Origin: Kutzneria viridogrisea
GTDB lineage: Bacteria > Actinomycetota > Actinomycetes > Mycobacteriales > Pseudonocardiaceae
DNA: 64,000 nucleotides
Reading direction: 5' to 3'
NCBI GenBank assembly: GCA_014138725.1
Contig: JACJID010000001.1
Span: 310,001-374,000, forward strand
Shown here: positions 29,868 to 38,470 of the stretch, in pieces
Layout of the letters: every line of letters starts with the position of its first letter
Numbering within the stretch: position 1 is the first letter of the stretch
The notes under the pieces: generated by a model
What the model was told of the DNA's origin: nothing
Seen by the model: only the letters and a program-made list of their open reading frames with translations
The model's database searches: none
Made by a program: the position numbers and the translations under genes

Positions 29868-31304
29868 TCAGTAGCCGTAGTGCAGCCAGACGGACTTGGT
29901 CTCGGTGTAGGCGTCCAGGGCCCACGGGCCCATCTCGCGGCCCCAGCCGGAGGCCTTGTAACCGCCCCAGGGCGCGGCCATGTCCGGGATCGGCGGCATG
30001 TTCACGAACACCGCCCCGGCCCGGATACCGTCGGAGAGCCGTTGCGCGGTGCGGATGTCGCGGGTCCACACCGTGGCCGCCAGGCCGTACTCGGTGTCGT
30101 TCGCCCTGGCCAGCACCTCCTCGACCTCCTCGTACGCGGTCACCGCGAGCACCGGCCCGAACACCTCCTCGCGCATGATCGTCATCTCGTCGGCGACCCC
30201 GGCGAACAGGGTCGGCTGGTAGAAGTAGCCCGGCCGGTCCACCGGCTGCCCGCCGGTCACCAGTTCGGCTCCCTGCGCGCGCCCGGTCTCCACCAGCCGG
30301 TGCACGTGCTCGCGGTGCCGGTCCGACACCAGCGGCCCCAACTGGGTCGTCTCCTCGATGCCGGGGCCGATCCTCAGCCCGGCAAGGCCGCTGGCCATCT
30401 TGTCCACGAACTCCTGCTCACGCCGCCGGTCCACGTAGAACCGGGTGTAGGCCGCGCACACCTGGCCCGCGTTGAGCGTGGACCCGGCCAGGTTGCCCGC
30501 CACGGCCGCGTCGATGTCCGCGTCGGCCGCGATCACGCTCGGCGCCTTGCCGCCCAGCTCCAGGGTCAGCCGCTTGAGGTTGGACCTGGCGCTGGCCGCG
30601 GTGATCAGCCTGCCCACCGCCGTGGACCCGGTGTAGGACAGGTGGTCCACGTCCGGGTGCTCGCTCAGCATCGCCCCCACGGCCCCGTCCCCGGTGACCA
30701 GGTTGACCACCCCGGGCGGGAAGCCCGCCTGCTCGCACAGCTCCACCAGCCGGATCGCCGTCAGCGGGGTGACCTCGCTGGGCTTGATCACCACCGTGTT
30801 GCCGGTGGCCAGCGCGGGCCCCAGCTTCCAGGTGAGGATCATCAGCGGGAAGTTCCACGGGGTGATCAGCGCGTTCACCCCGATCGGCTCGCGCCGCGTG
30901 TAGTGCAGGGTCTCGGGGTGGGACACCGGGTTGGTGCTGCCCTGGAGCTTGGTCACCCAGCCCGCGAAGTAGCGCAGGTGCGCCGCCGCCCCGGCCACGC
31001 TCAGCCCGCGCGACACGCCGATCGGCTGTCCCTGGTCACGGGTCTCCAACTCGGCCAGCTCCGCCTGGTTGGCCTCCACCAGTTCGGCGAGCCGGTACAG
31101 CAGTGCCGCCCGCTGGACCGGCAGCAGCCCCGCCCACTCCGCTGCCCCCAGCGCCCTGCGGGCCGCCGCCACCGCACCGTCCACATCGGACTGAGTTGCC
31201 GTGCCGACCTGCTCGATCACCTGCCCGGTCGCGGGGTCGGTGGTGGGCAGTGCCCCGCCGGAGGCCGCGGTCCACTGTCCGTCCACGAACAGCCGTGTGG
31301 CCAT
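29868..31304 (-). CDS. NAD(P)-dependent aldehyde dehydrogenase
   Basis: 478 aa ALDH with catalytic Cys in NAGQVCAAYTRF, Glu in LELGGKAPS and the PWNFPLMILTWKL signature. ATG 31304 has GGGAGGAG upstream; longer in-frame starts lack a ribosome site. It is upstream of the hpa operon, from which the operator separates it by 81 bp, and divergent from a GMC oxidoreductase. A plausible job is oxidising the aldehyde made by that enzyme. Substrate unknown. Confidence 0.88.
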   Translation of the reverse strand: MATRLFVDGQWTAASGGALPTTDPATGQVIEQVGTATQSDVDGAVAAARRALGAAEWAGLLPVQRAALLYRLAELVEANQAELAELETRDQGQPIGVSRGLSVAGAAAHLRYFAGWVTKLQGSTNPVSHPETLHYTRREPIGVNALITPWNFPLMILTWKLGPALATGNTVVIKPSEVTPLTAIRLVELCEQAGFPPGVVNLVTGDGAVGAMLSEHPDVDHLSYTGSTAVGRLITAASARSNLKRLTLELGGKAPSVIAADADIDAAVAGNLAGSTLNAGQVCAAYTRFYVDRRREQEFVDKMASGLAGLRIGPGIEETTQLGPLVSDRHREHVHRLVETGRAQGAELVTGGQPVDRPGYFYQPTLFAGVADEMTIMREEVFGPVLAVTAYEEVEEVLARANDTEYGLAATVWTRDIRTAQRLSDGIRAGAVFVNMPPIPDMAAPWGGYKASGWGREMGPWALDAYTETKSVWLHYGY

Positions 31305-31432
31305 GCCGCGCTCCTCCCGGTCCGACTGCATGCCATCGAGTATCGGCTCGCGTGCCCTGCTCGGTCTTGTCCCAGCGGGCACGCCGGTTGTCCGACAGCG
31401 AAGAGAACCCGTACGGAGCAGCGGGTCACTGA

Positions 31433-31447
31433 CAGTCTGGTCACATG
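31433..31447 (+). promoter_or_regulatory. -10 box of probable leaderless GMC transcript
   Basis: CAGTCT (31433-31438) is exactly 6 nt before the ATG at 31445, and no Shine-Dalgarno is present. The spacing matches other predicted leaderless starts in this window. Confidence 0.4.
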
Positions 31448-32893
31448 GACGTGATCGTGGTGGGCGCGGGTTCAGCCGGATGTGTGCTCACCCGGCGGCT
31501 CGTTGACTCGGGCGCCCGGGTCGTGCTGCTGGAGGCCGGTGGGCCCGACACGAACCCCGCCATCCACGACCCCGCGCGCATGGGCGAGCTGTGGCACGGC
31601 CCCGAGGACTGGGACCACCACACCGTGCCGCAGCCCGGGGCCGCCGGACGCCGACTGCACCTGCCGCGCGGGCGTGTGCTCGGCGGCTCCCACTCGCTCA
31701 ACGCGATGATCTGGGTCCGCGGCGCCGCCCAGGACTACGACGGCTGGCAGGTGCCCGGCTGGCGCTGGCGCGATGTGCTGCCCGTGTTCGAGCAGATCGA
31801 GAAGGGCCCGCTGGAGATCGTGCGCAACGAGCCGCTGCACCCCGTTCAGCGGTCCATTGTGGACGCCGCAGTCGAACTCGGCGTCCCGTACAACCCCGAC
31901 TACAACTCCGGAACCCTCGACGGCGTGTCCGTGCAACAGGTCACCATGCGGGGCGGCAGGCGCCTGAACACCTGGATCGCCTACGTGCTGCCCGTGCTCA
32001 CCCACCCCAACCTGACCGTCCACACTGGAGCTCGGGTGCACCGCCTGCTGATGAGCGGGACCCGGGCCACCGGCGTGCTCGTGGAACTGGACGGCCACCT
32101 GCAATCACTGCACGCCGACCAGGTCGTGCTCGCCGCCGGTGCCCTCGCCTCGCCCGCGATCCTGCTGCGCAGCGGCATCGGCCCCGCGCGGGAGCTCGCC
32201 GCGCTCGGCATCGAGGTGGCCGCCGACCTGCCCGGTGTCGGCCGGAACCTGCACGACCACCTGCTTTCGCCCGTCATCTTCACCACCGACCAGCGCGAGG
32301 TGCAGCCGCCCACGCCCGGCCGTTCCGTCACGCAGACCCACCTGTTCTGGCGCAGCCGCGCCGGGCTCGAGGTGCCCGACACCCAGCCCATCCATTTCAG
32401 TGTGCCCATGTACGAGCCGTGGATGACCGGCCCCGACACCGGGTTTTCCCTGATGGCGGGCATGATCACCCCACACAGCCGTGGCTCGCTGCGCCTGTCC
32501 GGCCCCGAGGTGGACGACGAGCCCCTGATCGACCTCGGCGCCCTCACCGAACAGGCCGACCTCGACAGCCTCGTCGCCTCCGTCGCCCAGTGCCGCGCCA
32601 TCGGCCGCTCCTGGGCCCTTCGCGGCGAGTGGGGCGCCCGCGAGCTCTACCCCGGCCCCGGCGAGCGCGACATCCGCTCCTACGTCCGGCGCACCGCCAT
32701 CACCTACCACCACCAGGTCGGCACCTGCCGGATGGGCCTGGACGACCAGTCCGTGGTCGACCCCCGGCTCGCCGTGCACGGCATCACCGGCCTGCGCGTC
32801 GCGGACGCCTCGGTGATGCCTCGCGTCATCAGCGGCAACACCAACGCCCCCGCCGTGCTCATCGGTGAGCAGGCCGCCCAGTTCTTCGTCTGA
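31445..32893 (+). CDS. GMC-family FAD oxidoreductase (choline dehydrogenase-like)
   Basis: 482 aa. FAD-binding GAGSAGCVLTRRL at the N-terminus, GMC signature LPRGRVLGGSHSLNAMIWVR, second signature GALASPAILLRSGIGP, and a C-terminal YHHQVGTCRMG plus GNTNAPAVLIGEQAA containing the catalytic His/Asn positions. It oxidises an alcohol to an aldehyde with FAD. The divergent aldehyde dehydrogenase is a natural partner. Its 3' 35 nt overlap the convergent DUF222/HNH gene. Confidence 0.9.
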   Translation: MDVIVVGAGSAGCVLTRRLVDSGARVVLLEAGGPDTNPAIHDPARMGELWHGPEDWDHHTVPQPGAAGRRLHLPRGRVLGGSHSLNAMIWVRGAAQDYDGWQVPGWRWRDVLPVFEQIEKGPLEIVRNEPLHPVQRSIVDAAVELGVPYNPDYNSGTLDGVSVQQVTMRGGRRLNTWIAYVLPVLTHPNLTVHTGARVHRLLMSGTRATGVLVELDGHLQSLHADQVVLAAGALASPAILLRSGIGPARELAALGIEVAADLPGVGRNLHDHLLSPVIFTTDQREVQPPTPGRSVTQTHLFWRSRAGLEVPDTQPIHFSVPMYEPWMTGPDTGFSLMAGMITPHSRGSLRLSGPEVDDEPLIDLGALTEQADLDSLVASVAQCRAIGRSWALRGEWGARELYPGPGERDIRSYVRRTAITYHHQVGTCRMGLDDQSVVDPRLAVHGITGLRVADASVMPRVISGNTNAPAVLIGEQAAQFFV

Positions 32894-33986
32894 GCCAGTT
32901 CGGTGGTGTGAATTCCGGCCGTCCGTTGGTGATTCGTACTGTCCAGCCGCTGTGGTGGATCAACCTGTGGTGCATTCCGCACAGCAGCACCAGGTTGGAC
33001 AGTGCGGTGTCCCCTCCGTTCGCCCAGTGGGTGATGTGGTGTGCGTGGCAGGTGCTGGGTCTTCTTGTGCAGCCGGGGAAGGCGCAGTGCCTGTCCCGGA
33101 TGGTCAAGGCTCGTCGGATGCTGGGTGGCACGGTGTAGCTGATCCGTCCGATGTCGAGCGGTTCGGAGTTGCTGCCCAGTACTGCTGGGAGTACTTTCGC
33201 GTCGCAGGCGAGTCGGCGGATCGCTGATGGGGCGAGTTCGGTGGTGCCGAGCCCGGTCTGGAGTGTTGTCAGCGGAACTGTCACCGCGATGTGCGGGCGT
33301 TCTCCGCCTTCGGTGGGTGTGGTGCTGGTTTCCAGTAGTTCCGCGAACGCGTCCCCTTGCCGTTCGGGCAGGCTGCGGGTGTCGTGGGCGTCGTGTGGTT
33401 TCGCCAGCGGGCTGAGGATGGCCCCCAGCAGTGCGCCGGTCTCCGCGTCCAAGCACCCGTGGAACCGTACTGATCCGTCCCGCCGTGTGTCGTACCGGAA
33501 CTCGCGTCGGGGATGGGCGAGTTCGTCCTCGCTCGGTAGCGCCCCGTCGGGGTCCAGCCGGTTGACGATCTCCCGGCCCAGCGGCACCAGGTTGGAGGCA
33601 TCCAGTGTCTGGGCGGCTGCTGCCAGGACCTCCACCGCGTGTCCGCGCTCGGTCTGATCCACGTGTGGCGGCAACTCCCGTAGCACCCGGTTGATCACCG
33701 ACAACTGCTCCGGCTCAAGTGGAACTGCGACCGGAACGCCCGCGTGCGCGATCCGCTGCCTGGCTTCCTTCTTGCTCACGCAGAGCACCCCGCGCAGCAA
33801 CTCCGCCAGGTTCGGATACCCCACCCGCTCCGCCACACCCCGCGCATCCGCCTCCGCGACCAACCCCAACACCCGCGCATACGCTTGCCGCAGAACTACT
33901 TCCGCGTCCTGCAACTCACCCAACAGCTCCGCGTCCCCCAACCGCCACAACCCTGCGGCGGGTCGAGCGTCCACAAATGCTGTCAT
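32859..33986 (-). CDS. DUF222/HNH endonuclease (13E12-like), intact copy
   Basis: 375 aa from ATG 33986, equivalent to the start of the frameshifted copy at 16684. An N-terminal DUF222 helical domain precedes a C-terminal HNH nuclease (CAFPGC, CHAHHITHWANGG, LCGMHHRLIHH) with both Cys pairs for the structural zinc. In mycobacteria the related REP13E12 genes are repeated and one hosts a prophage attachment site. DNA cleavage is predicted from the motif; the biological role is unknown. Sequence shared with the other copy begins at the GMC stop codon and extends about 65 bp past the start codon. Confidence 0.85.
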   Translation of the reverse strand: MTAFVDARPAAGLWRLGDAELLGELQDAEVVLRQAYARVLGLVAEADARGVAERVGYPNLAELLRGVLCVSKKEARQRIAHAGVPVAVPLEPEQLSVINRVLRELPPHVDQTERGHAVEVLAAAAQTLDASNLVPLGREIVNRLDPDGALPSEDELAHPRREFRYDTRRDGSVRFHGCLDAETGALLGAILSPLAKPHDAHDTRSLPERQGDAFAELLETSTTPTEGGERPHIAVTVPLTTLQTGLGTTELAPSAIRRLACDAKVLPAVLGSNSEPLDIGRISYTVPPSIRRALTIRDRHCAFPGCTRRPSTCHAHHITHWANGGDTALSNLVLLCGMHHRLIHHSGWTVRITNGRPEFTPPNWLRRRTGRPAHR

Positions 33987-34083
33987 GCCAACAATTCTAC
34001 TCCTCAATCAATCACAAAACCGTTGCCCACCAATGACTAACCATGTGGGTGACCGCATCACAACCGAAGCCGGGCCAGTCGGC

Positions 34084-34230
34084 GGGACTCGCCCACCCCA
34101 AACCGGGACTCACGCTCCCCACAGCGCGACTCGCGCCCCGGTCAGCGGGACTCACCCACCGGAGCCCGGGACTCGCTTGCTGGAGAGGGGGACTCGCGCT
34201 CCTCAGAGCGGGACTCGCGCTCCGGTCAGC
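34084..34230. repeat. 21-bp tandem array, copy B1
   Basis: Cores of GGGACTCGC or close variants begin at 34084, 34105, 34126, 34147, 34168, 34189 and 34210, with an eighth at 34231 that opens the next array. All steps are exactly 21 bp. It begins 97 bp upstream of the intact DUF222/HNH start. Confidence 0.85.
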
Positions 34231-34497
34231 GGGACACGCCACCTCACACCCGCCAACACACCGCACCGCAACACCGAACACGCGGCACCGCAACGTCCGA
34301 CACACCACCCCACAACCGCCAATACGCCGCCCCGGTACACCGAACACACCATCCCGCAACCGCCGACACACCACCCCGGAACGACGAACACGCCATCCCG
34401 GAACGTCCGACACACCACCTCAGAACACCGAACACGCAGCACCGAAACATCCGACACACCGCCCCGCAACGCCCGACACGCACCACCAACCCCCACG
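34231..34497. repeat. 22-bp tandem array, copy B1
   Basis: Twelve ACAC-type cores from 34234 to 34476 step by exactly 22 bp (one reads ATAC). Typical unit: CGCAACGTCCGACACACCAC. Fillers vary widely while the period is fixed. Confidence 0.85.
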
Positions 34498-34539
34498 TTC
34501 CGCGCCCCGCCAACCCCACGCATACCCCTCGCCAACCCG

Positions 34540-34655
34540 GGGTTGGTTTTGTGTGGGTAGCGGCGGCCTTACGCTGGCTGGCGAAATCGGGGCTGCCTGC
34601 ACGCCCCGACTACCCCGATTAGGGCCGCCGCGAGGGACCCGCACCAAACCAACCC
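34540..34655. repeat. 116-bp hairpin element, copy B
   Basis: Same nested inverted repeat as copy A (16758-16873) with two substitutions, one of which is in the left outer arm (GTGTGGGT for GTGCGGGT). It sits between two 21/22-bp array blocks, so the locus looks like a duplicated array around one hairpin. Confidence 0.85.
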
Positions 34656-34717
34656 CACACCCCCAACCCCGACACACCCCGTGTGCACCCCGCAAACGCC
34701 AACACCCACCAGAAGCC

Positions 34718-34864
34718 GGGACTCGCTCACCGGAACGCGGGACTCACCCGTCCCAGAGCGGGACTCACCCACCGGAACCCGGGACTCGCGCACCCCACAC
34801 CGGGACTCGCGCCCCTCTGCCCGGGACTCACACCCCGCACGCCAGCACTCACTCTCCCCACCCC
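34718..34864. repeat. 21-bp tandem array, copy B2
   Basis: Cores at 34718, 34739, 34760, 34781, 34802, 34823 and 34844 (the last degenerate) in 21-bp steps. It starts 62 bp after the hairpin; copy A keeps a comparable 58-bp gap. Confidence 0.85.
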
Positions 34865-35010
34865 GGGACACACCACCCCGCAACGCCGAACACGCGGCAC
34901 CGGAACGTCGAACACGCGATACCCGAACACCGAACACGCGGCACCGCAACGCCGAACACGCACCACCGCAACGTCCGACACACCACCCCCCAACCGCCGA
35001 CATCCACCCC
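34865..35010. repeat. 22-bp tandem array, copy B2
   Basis: ACAC-type cores at 34868, 34890, 34912, 34934, 34956, 34978 and 35000 in exact 22-bp steps. The array runs up to the stop codon of the convergent aldo/keto reductase gene at 35011. Confidence 0.85.
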
Positions 35011-35919
35011 CTACGGCCCCTCGGGATCCACGACATCCCGGTCTGCCCAGAGTGGTTCGACCGCGGTGCGCAGCTCCGCCGCACCGATCCGGTTCACCAG
35101 GTCCACGGCCTTCAGGTTGTCGGTGAGCTGTTCGGTGCTCGTCGCGCCGAACAGGGTGGTCACGTTGGCGGGGTGCGTCAGCGTGAACGCCAGGCAGAGC
35201 TGCGCCGGGGTGGCGCCGAGTTCCCCGCTGATCCGGCGTACCTCGGCTGCGGAGTCGCTGATTCGTTGCCGGATGCCGCCGGGGTCGCGGCCCACCTCGC
35301 GTGAGCTCTTGCCCAGCAGCACGCCGCCTTCGAACACGTCCGAGGACTGCAGGCCCACGCCGAGTTCGAAGACGCCCGCGAACGGCTCACCGTCCGGAAT
35401 GGACCGTCGGGCGAGGCTGTACTTGAGTTGCGCGAGGCACGGCCCGGCAACGCCTTCCGCCGTGGCGTGGGTGTGCAGCTCGCGGATCGTTGAGGCAGAC
35501 CAGTTGTTGACGCCCCAGCAGTCGATCAGCCCCTCGCGGTGCAACTCGGCCAGGTCGAGGACGAGCTGCCGCAGGTCGGTGTCGGAGCGCCGCAGGTCGC
35601 CGAGGACGACCAGGTCGGCGTGCTCCACACCGGCCCGGAACAGGGCGTTGACCAACTGCGCGCGCAGCGGGTGCTCGGGGTAGCCCTCCAGCCAGAGCTT
35701 GGCCGAGAGCTGGTAGTCCGAGCGCTTCAGCCCGGCCGCGCGGACCATCGCCGAGAACAGGACGTCGGTGAACACCGGGGCGCTGCCCGGGAACCCGTAC
35801 ACGCCCACGTCGTACCAGGTGATCCCGGCGTCCACGGCGGTGCGCAGCATGGTCACCGCCTCGCGGAAGTCCATGCGGTCGTAGGTGTGCCACGAGCCGA
35901 GCGCGAAGGGAACGGTCAT
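35011..35919 (-). CDS. Aldo/keto reductase-family protein
   Basis: 302 aa TIM-barrel AKR-like protein (FALGSWHTYDRMDF, WYDVGVYGF, SAKLWLEGY, CWGVNNWSASTIREL, GVLLGKSSREVGRDPGGI). A divergent-direction paralogue at 39235 shares the GSWxTxDRMxF start, WGVNNW and SSDVFEGGVLLG motifs. A Tyr before the GF or DFG segment fits the active site, but the usual AKR phosphate-binding pattern is loose. It probably reduces a carbonyl with NAD(P)H. Second gene of the Zn-dehydrogenase operon. Confidence 0.82.
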   Translation of the reverse strand: MTVPFALGSWHTYDRMDFREAVTMLRTAVDAGITWYDVGVYGFPGSAPVFTDVLFSAMVRAAGLKRSDYQLSAKLWLEGYPEHPLRAQLVNALFRAGVEHADLVVLGDLRRSDTDLRQLVLDLAELHREGLIDCWGVNNWSASTIRELHTHATAEGVAGPCLAQLKYSLARRSIPDGEPFAGVFELGVGLQSSDVFEGGVLLGKSSREVGRDPGGIRQRISDSAAEVRRISGELGATPAQLCLAFTLTHPANVTTLFGATSTEQLTDNLKAVDLVNRIGAAELRTAVEPLWADRDVVDPEGP

Positions 35920-35928
35920 CGGTCGCTC

Positions 35929-37038
35929 CTAGGGGAGTCGGGGGTCGATCACTGCCTTGAGCTCGCCGTACCGGGACATGGACTCGACGCTGGCCGAGGC
36001 CCCGGACAGGCCGACCGGCTCGCTGAACAACTCCTGCCACGGCATGCGGTCGGCGAAGGCGCGGAAGAACTCCACGGAACGGTGGTAGTCGCCGATGTCC
36101 CCGTTGAGCGAGCCGACCACCGTCAGCTCCTTGCCCATCACCGAACCCAGCGGCACCGGGCTGGGCCTCGGCCCGGTTGAGCCGACCACCGCGACGGTCC
36201 CGCGCTGGGCGGCGTAGCCCACCGCCTCCTCGCCAACGCCCGGCCCGCCCGCGAAGTCGAACACGTGGTCCGCGCCGCGCCCCTCGGTCAGTTCCAGCAC
36301 GCGGGCGAGCCGGTCGGCGGGCAGCAGGTCCACCGACACCGTCGCGCTGGCGCCGAACCGCTCGGCGATGGCCAGCCTCCTGCCCGGGCCGCCGACCGTG
36401 ATCACGATGCCCGCGCCGTTGATCCGCGCCACGGCGGTGGCGAACACGCCGAGCGCGCCCGCGCCCTGTATCACCACGCTGGCCCCGGGCCGGATGCCGC
36501 CTGACCGCGCGATCGCGCGTAGCACCGTCTTGCCCGCGCAGCCCGACATCGCCGCCCAGGTGTCACTGATCTCCTTGGGTAGCAGCAACTTCGCGGCACC
36601 CGGTGTGACGTAGCAGTAGCTGGAGAGCCCGCCGGTGGCGTACGGGGGCTGGTCCGCGCGCTGGCGGAAGCCGTAACCGCGGTCCGCGCAGGCCACCGGC
36701 TCGCGCAACACCGTGCAGCCGTAGCAGTGTCCGCAGGTCGACTCCGACCAGCCGATCCGGTCGCCGGGGGAGAGGGGGTGGCCCAGGGCGTCCACGACCC
36801 CCGGCGCGGCGGCCACCACGACGCCGACCATCTCGTGGCCCAGCACCAGGGGCAGCATGCCGGGCAGGTTCATCTGCCCGGACCACAGGTGTACATCGGT
36901 GCCGCACAGGGTGGCGCAGGTGATGCGGACCAGTACCGCGCCGGGTTCCAGCTCGCGGGGCAGCGGCAGCTCGCGCAGGACCAGCGGACGTCCGTGCTCG
37001 GTCAGCACCGCGGCGGAGGTACTCGTGGGCAAGGGCAT
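35929..37038 (-). CDS. Zinc-dependent alcohol dehydrogenase (MDR family)
   Basis: 369 aa. The catalytic domain has zinc ligands in ATLCGTDVHLWSG and VLGHEMVGVV; the structural-zinc lobe is partial (CGHCYGCTVLREPVACAD). The Rossmann domain has IQGAGALGVFATAVARI. It oxidises a secondary alcohol or polyol type substrate. Co-transcribed with the aldo/keto reductase 9 nt downstream and divergent from an amidohydrolase across a TetR-type operator. Confidence 0.9.
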   Translation of the reverse strand: MPLPTSTSAAVLTEHGRPLVLRELPLPRELEPGAVLVRITCATLCGTDVHLWSGQMNLPGMLPLVLGHEMVGVVVAAAPGVVDALGHPLSPGDRIGWSESTCGHCYGCTVLREPVACADRGYGFRQRADQPPYATGGLSSYCYVTPGAAKLLLPKEISDTWAAMSGCAGKTVLRAIARSGGIRPGASVVIQGAGALGVFATAVARINGAGIVITVGGPGRRLAIAERFGASATVSVDLLPADRLARVLELTEGRGADHVFDFAGGPGVGEEAVGYAAQRGTVAVVGSTGPRPSPVPLGSVMGKELTVVGSLNGDIGDYHRSVEFFRAFADRMPWQELFSEPVGLSGASASVESMSRYGELKAVIDPRLP

Positions 37039-37075
37039 CGGGTCTTCTCCTTGCTGGCAAGAGGAATCCGTTTAG

Positions 37076-37089
37076 TCTACGCTCGTGGA
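37076..37089. promoter_or_regulatory. TetR-regulon operator A
   Basis: TCTACG-CT-CGTGGA, 5 of 6 arm bases symmetrical. It overlaps a good promoter for the rightward amidohydrolase gene: TTGCTG (37051) - 16 bp - TAGTCT (37073). TTTAGTCTACGCTCGT here is repeated, inverted, at operator B. Confidence 0.7.
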
Positions 37090-37117
37090 AGAAAAAGTCC
37101 AGGCCGGGGAGGAACCC

Positions 37118-38413
37118 TTGTCCGCAGACCTCGTCGTGCTCGGCGGCACGGTGCACACCTTCGACCAGCGCGACCGCGTGGTCACCGGCCTGGCCGTGCG
37201 ATCGGGCCGGGTGCTCGCGGTGGGCGAGGTGCGCAGGCACATCGGACCGGCGACGCGGGTGATCGACCTGGGCGGGCGCACCGTGCTGCCCGGCATCAAC
37301 GACTCGCACCTGCACGCGGCGTGGATGGGCGTGCGATGGCCGCACACCCTGTTGGAGGACAACGAGTTCGTCGAGCCTGAAGTGACCGATGTGGACAGTG
37401 TGCAGGAGGCGATCCTGCGGGCTGGGGACGTGTGCGCCGCGCTGGGCATCACCAGCTACACCGAGCCAGGACTGGGGCCGGGGGAGACCGGCTGCTTCTC
37501 GCAGACCGTGCTGGAGCAGTACGCCTGGCTGGCCGCCCGCAGGCTGCTGCGGGCACGGGTGACCGTGCTGCGCCTGTTCGGCCGACTGGACGGTCCGAGC
37601 ACCCTGCCCGACTTCGCGCGCGGGCTGCTCACCCCGCCGCCGCGCGCCGACCCGAGTTGGCTCGCCGTCAACGGGGTCAAGATCTTCGCTGACGGCATAC
37701 CGCCGATGCGCACGGCGTGGACGCACCACTGCTACCCGGACGGCAGCAACGGGGCGCTGCTCGTGCAGGGTGTCGACGAGGCCGACCGGGCCGCCAACCT
37801 GCGCATGATGGTGGAACTGGCGCACCTCGCCGGGGTGCAGGTGGGGGTGCACGCCACCGGCGAACGCAGCATCGAGGCGGTGCTGGAGGTGCTGGCCGAC
37901 CGGCCCGGTGGCCGCCACTACATCGTGCATGGCGACCTCGTGACCCCCGATCAGCTCAGGCGCATGGCCGCCGCGGGGATCGGGCTCACCGCGCAGCCCG
38001 TCATCGCCGCCGCCATGACCGGGGCGGTGGCCGAGGCGCTGGGGCCCGAGGTGGCCGCGCGGGCCTGGCCGCTGGCGGAGGCGTTCGACTCCGGCCTGCC
38101 GCTGACCCTCAGCAGCGACGCACCCGTGGTGACCCCGGACTGGCGCGTGCACCTGGCCGCCGCCGCGGAGCGGTTGGGCAGCAAGGGCGTCGACCCGGAC
38201 CTGGTGCGCAGGCTGCTGCGCTGTTGGACGACCGCCGCCGCCTACCAGGACGGGGCCGAGGACTGGAAGGGCAGCCTGGTCCCCGGCAAGGTGGCCGACT
38301 TCTGCGTGCTGGCCGCCGACCCGCTCACCCTGCCCGCCGCCGACCTGCCTTCGGTGGCCGTGCTGGCCACGTTCGTCGGCGGGCGGCAGGTCTTCGGCGC
38401 GGAGGTGGCGTGA
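37118..38413 (+). CDS. Amidohydrolase-family metal-dependent hydrolase (YtcJ-like)
   Basis: 431 aa. LGGTVHTFDQRDRV is a typical amidohydrolase opening strand; GGRTVLPGINDSHLHAA holds the first metal ligands, then GVKIFADGIPP (Lys position), GVHATGERS, HYIVHGDLV, and SSDAPV for the last Asp. TTG 37118 was chosen because GGGGAGGAA ends 4 nt upstream and the protein then starts at the first family strand. The alternative GTG 37085 lies inside operator A and could serve a leaderless transcript. Substrate unknown; possibly an amide or cyclic imide. Confidence 0.85.
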   Translation: MSADLVVLGGTVHTFDQRDRVVTGLAVRSGRVLAVGEVRRHIGPATRVIDLGGRTVLPGINDSHLHAAWMGVRWPHTLLEDNEFVEPEVTDVDSVQEAILRAGDVCAALGITSYTEPGLGPGETGCFSQTVLEQYAWLAARRLLRARVTVLRLFGRLDGPSTLPDFARGLLTPPPRADPSWLAVNGVKIFADGIPPMRTAWTHHCYPDGSNGALLVQGVDEADRAANLRMMVELAHLAGVQVGVHATGERSIEAVLEVLADRPGGRHYIVHGDLVTPDQLRRMAAAGIGLTAQPVIAAAMTGAVAEALGPEVAARAWPLAEAFDSGLPLTLSSDAPVVTPDWRVHLAAAAERLGSKGVDPDLVRRLLRCWTTAAAYQDGAEDWKGSLVPGKVADFCVLAADPLTLPAADLPSVAVLATFVGGRQVFGAEVA

Positions 38414-38454
38414 AGGTGGCTTTCACTGCGTCCAGCGCAGTGAAAGCCACCTTC
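38412..38454. terminator. Large bidirectional hairpin terminator
   Basis: Perfect 19-bp inverted repeat (arms 38412-38430 and 38436-38454, beginning GAAGGTGGCTTTCACTG) with a 5-nt loop, between the convergent amidohydrolase and SDR genes. It starts inside the amidohydrolase stop codon. Similar GGTGGCTTTCAC hairpins are, as I recall, common in Amycolatopsis and relatives. Confidence 0.85.
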
Positions 38455-38470
38455 GCGGCGCCCTCCCCGA

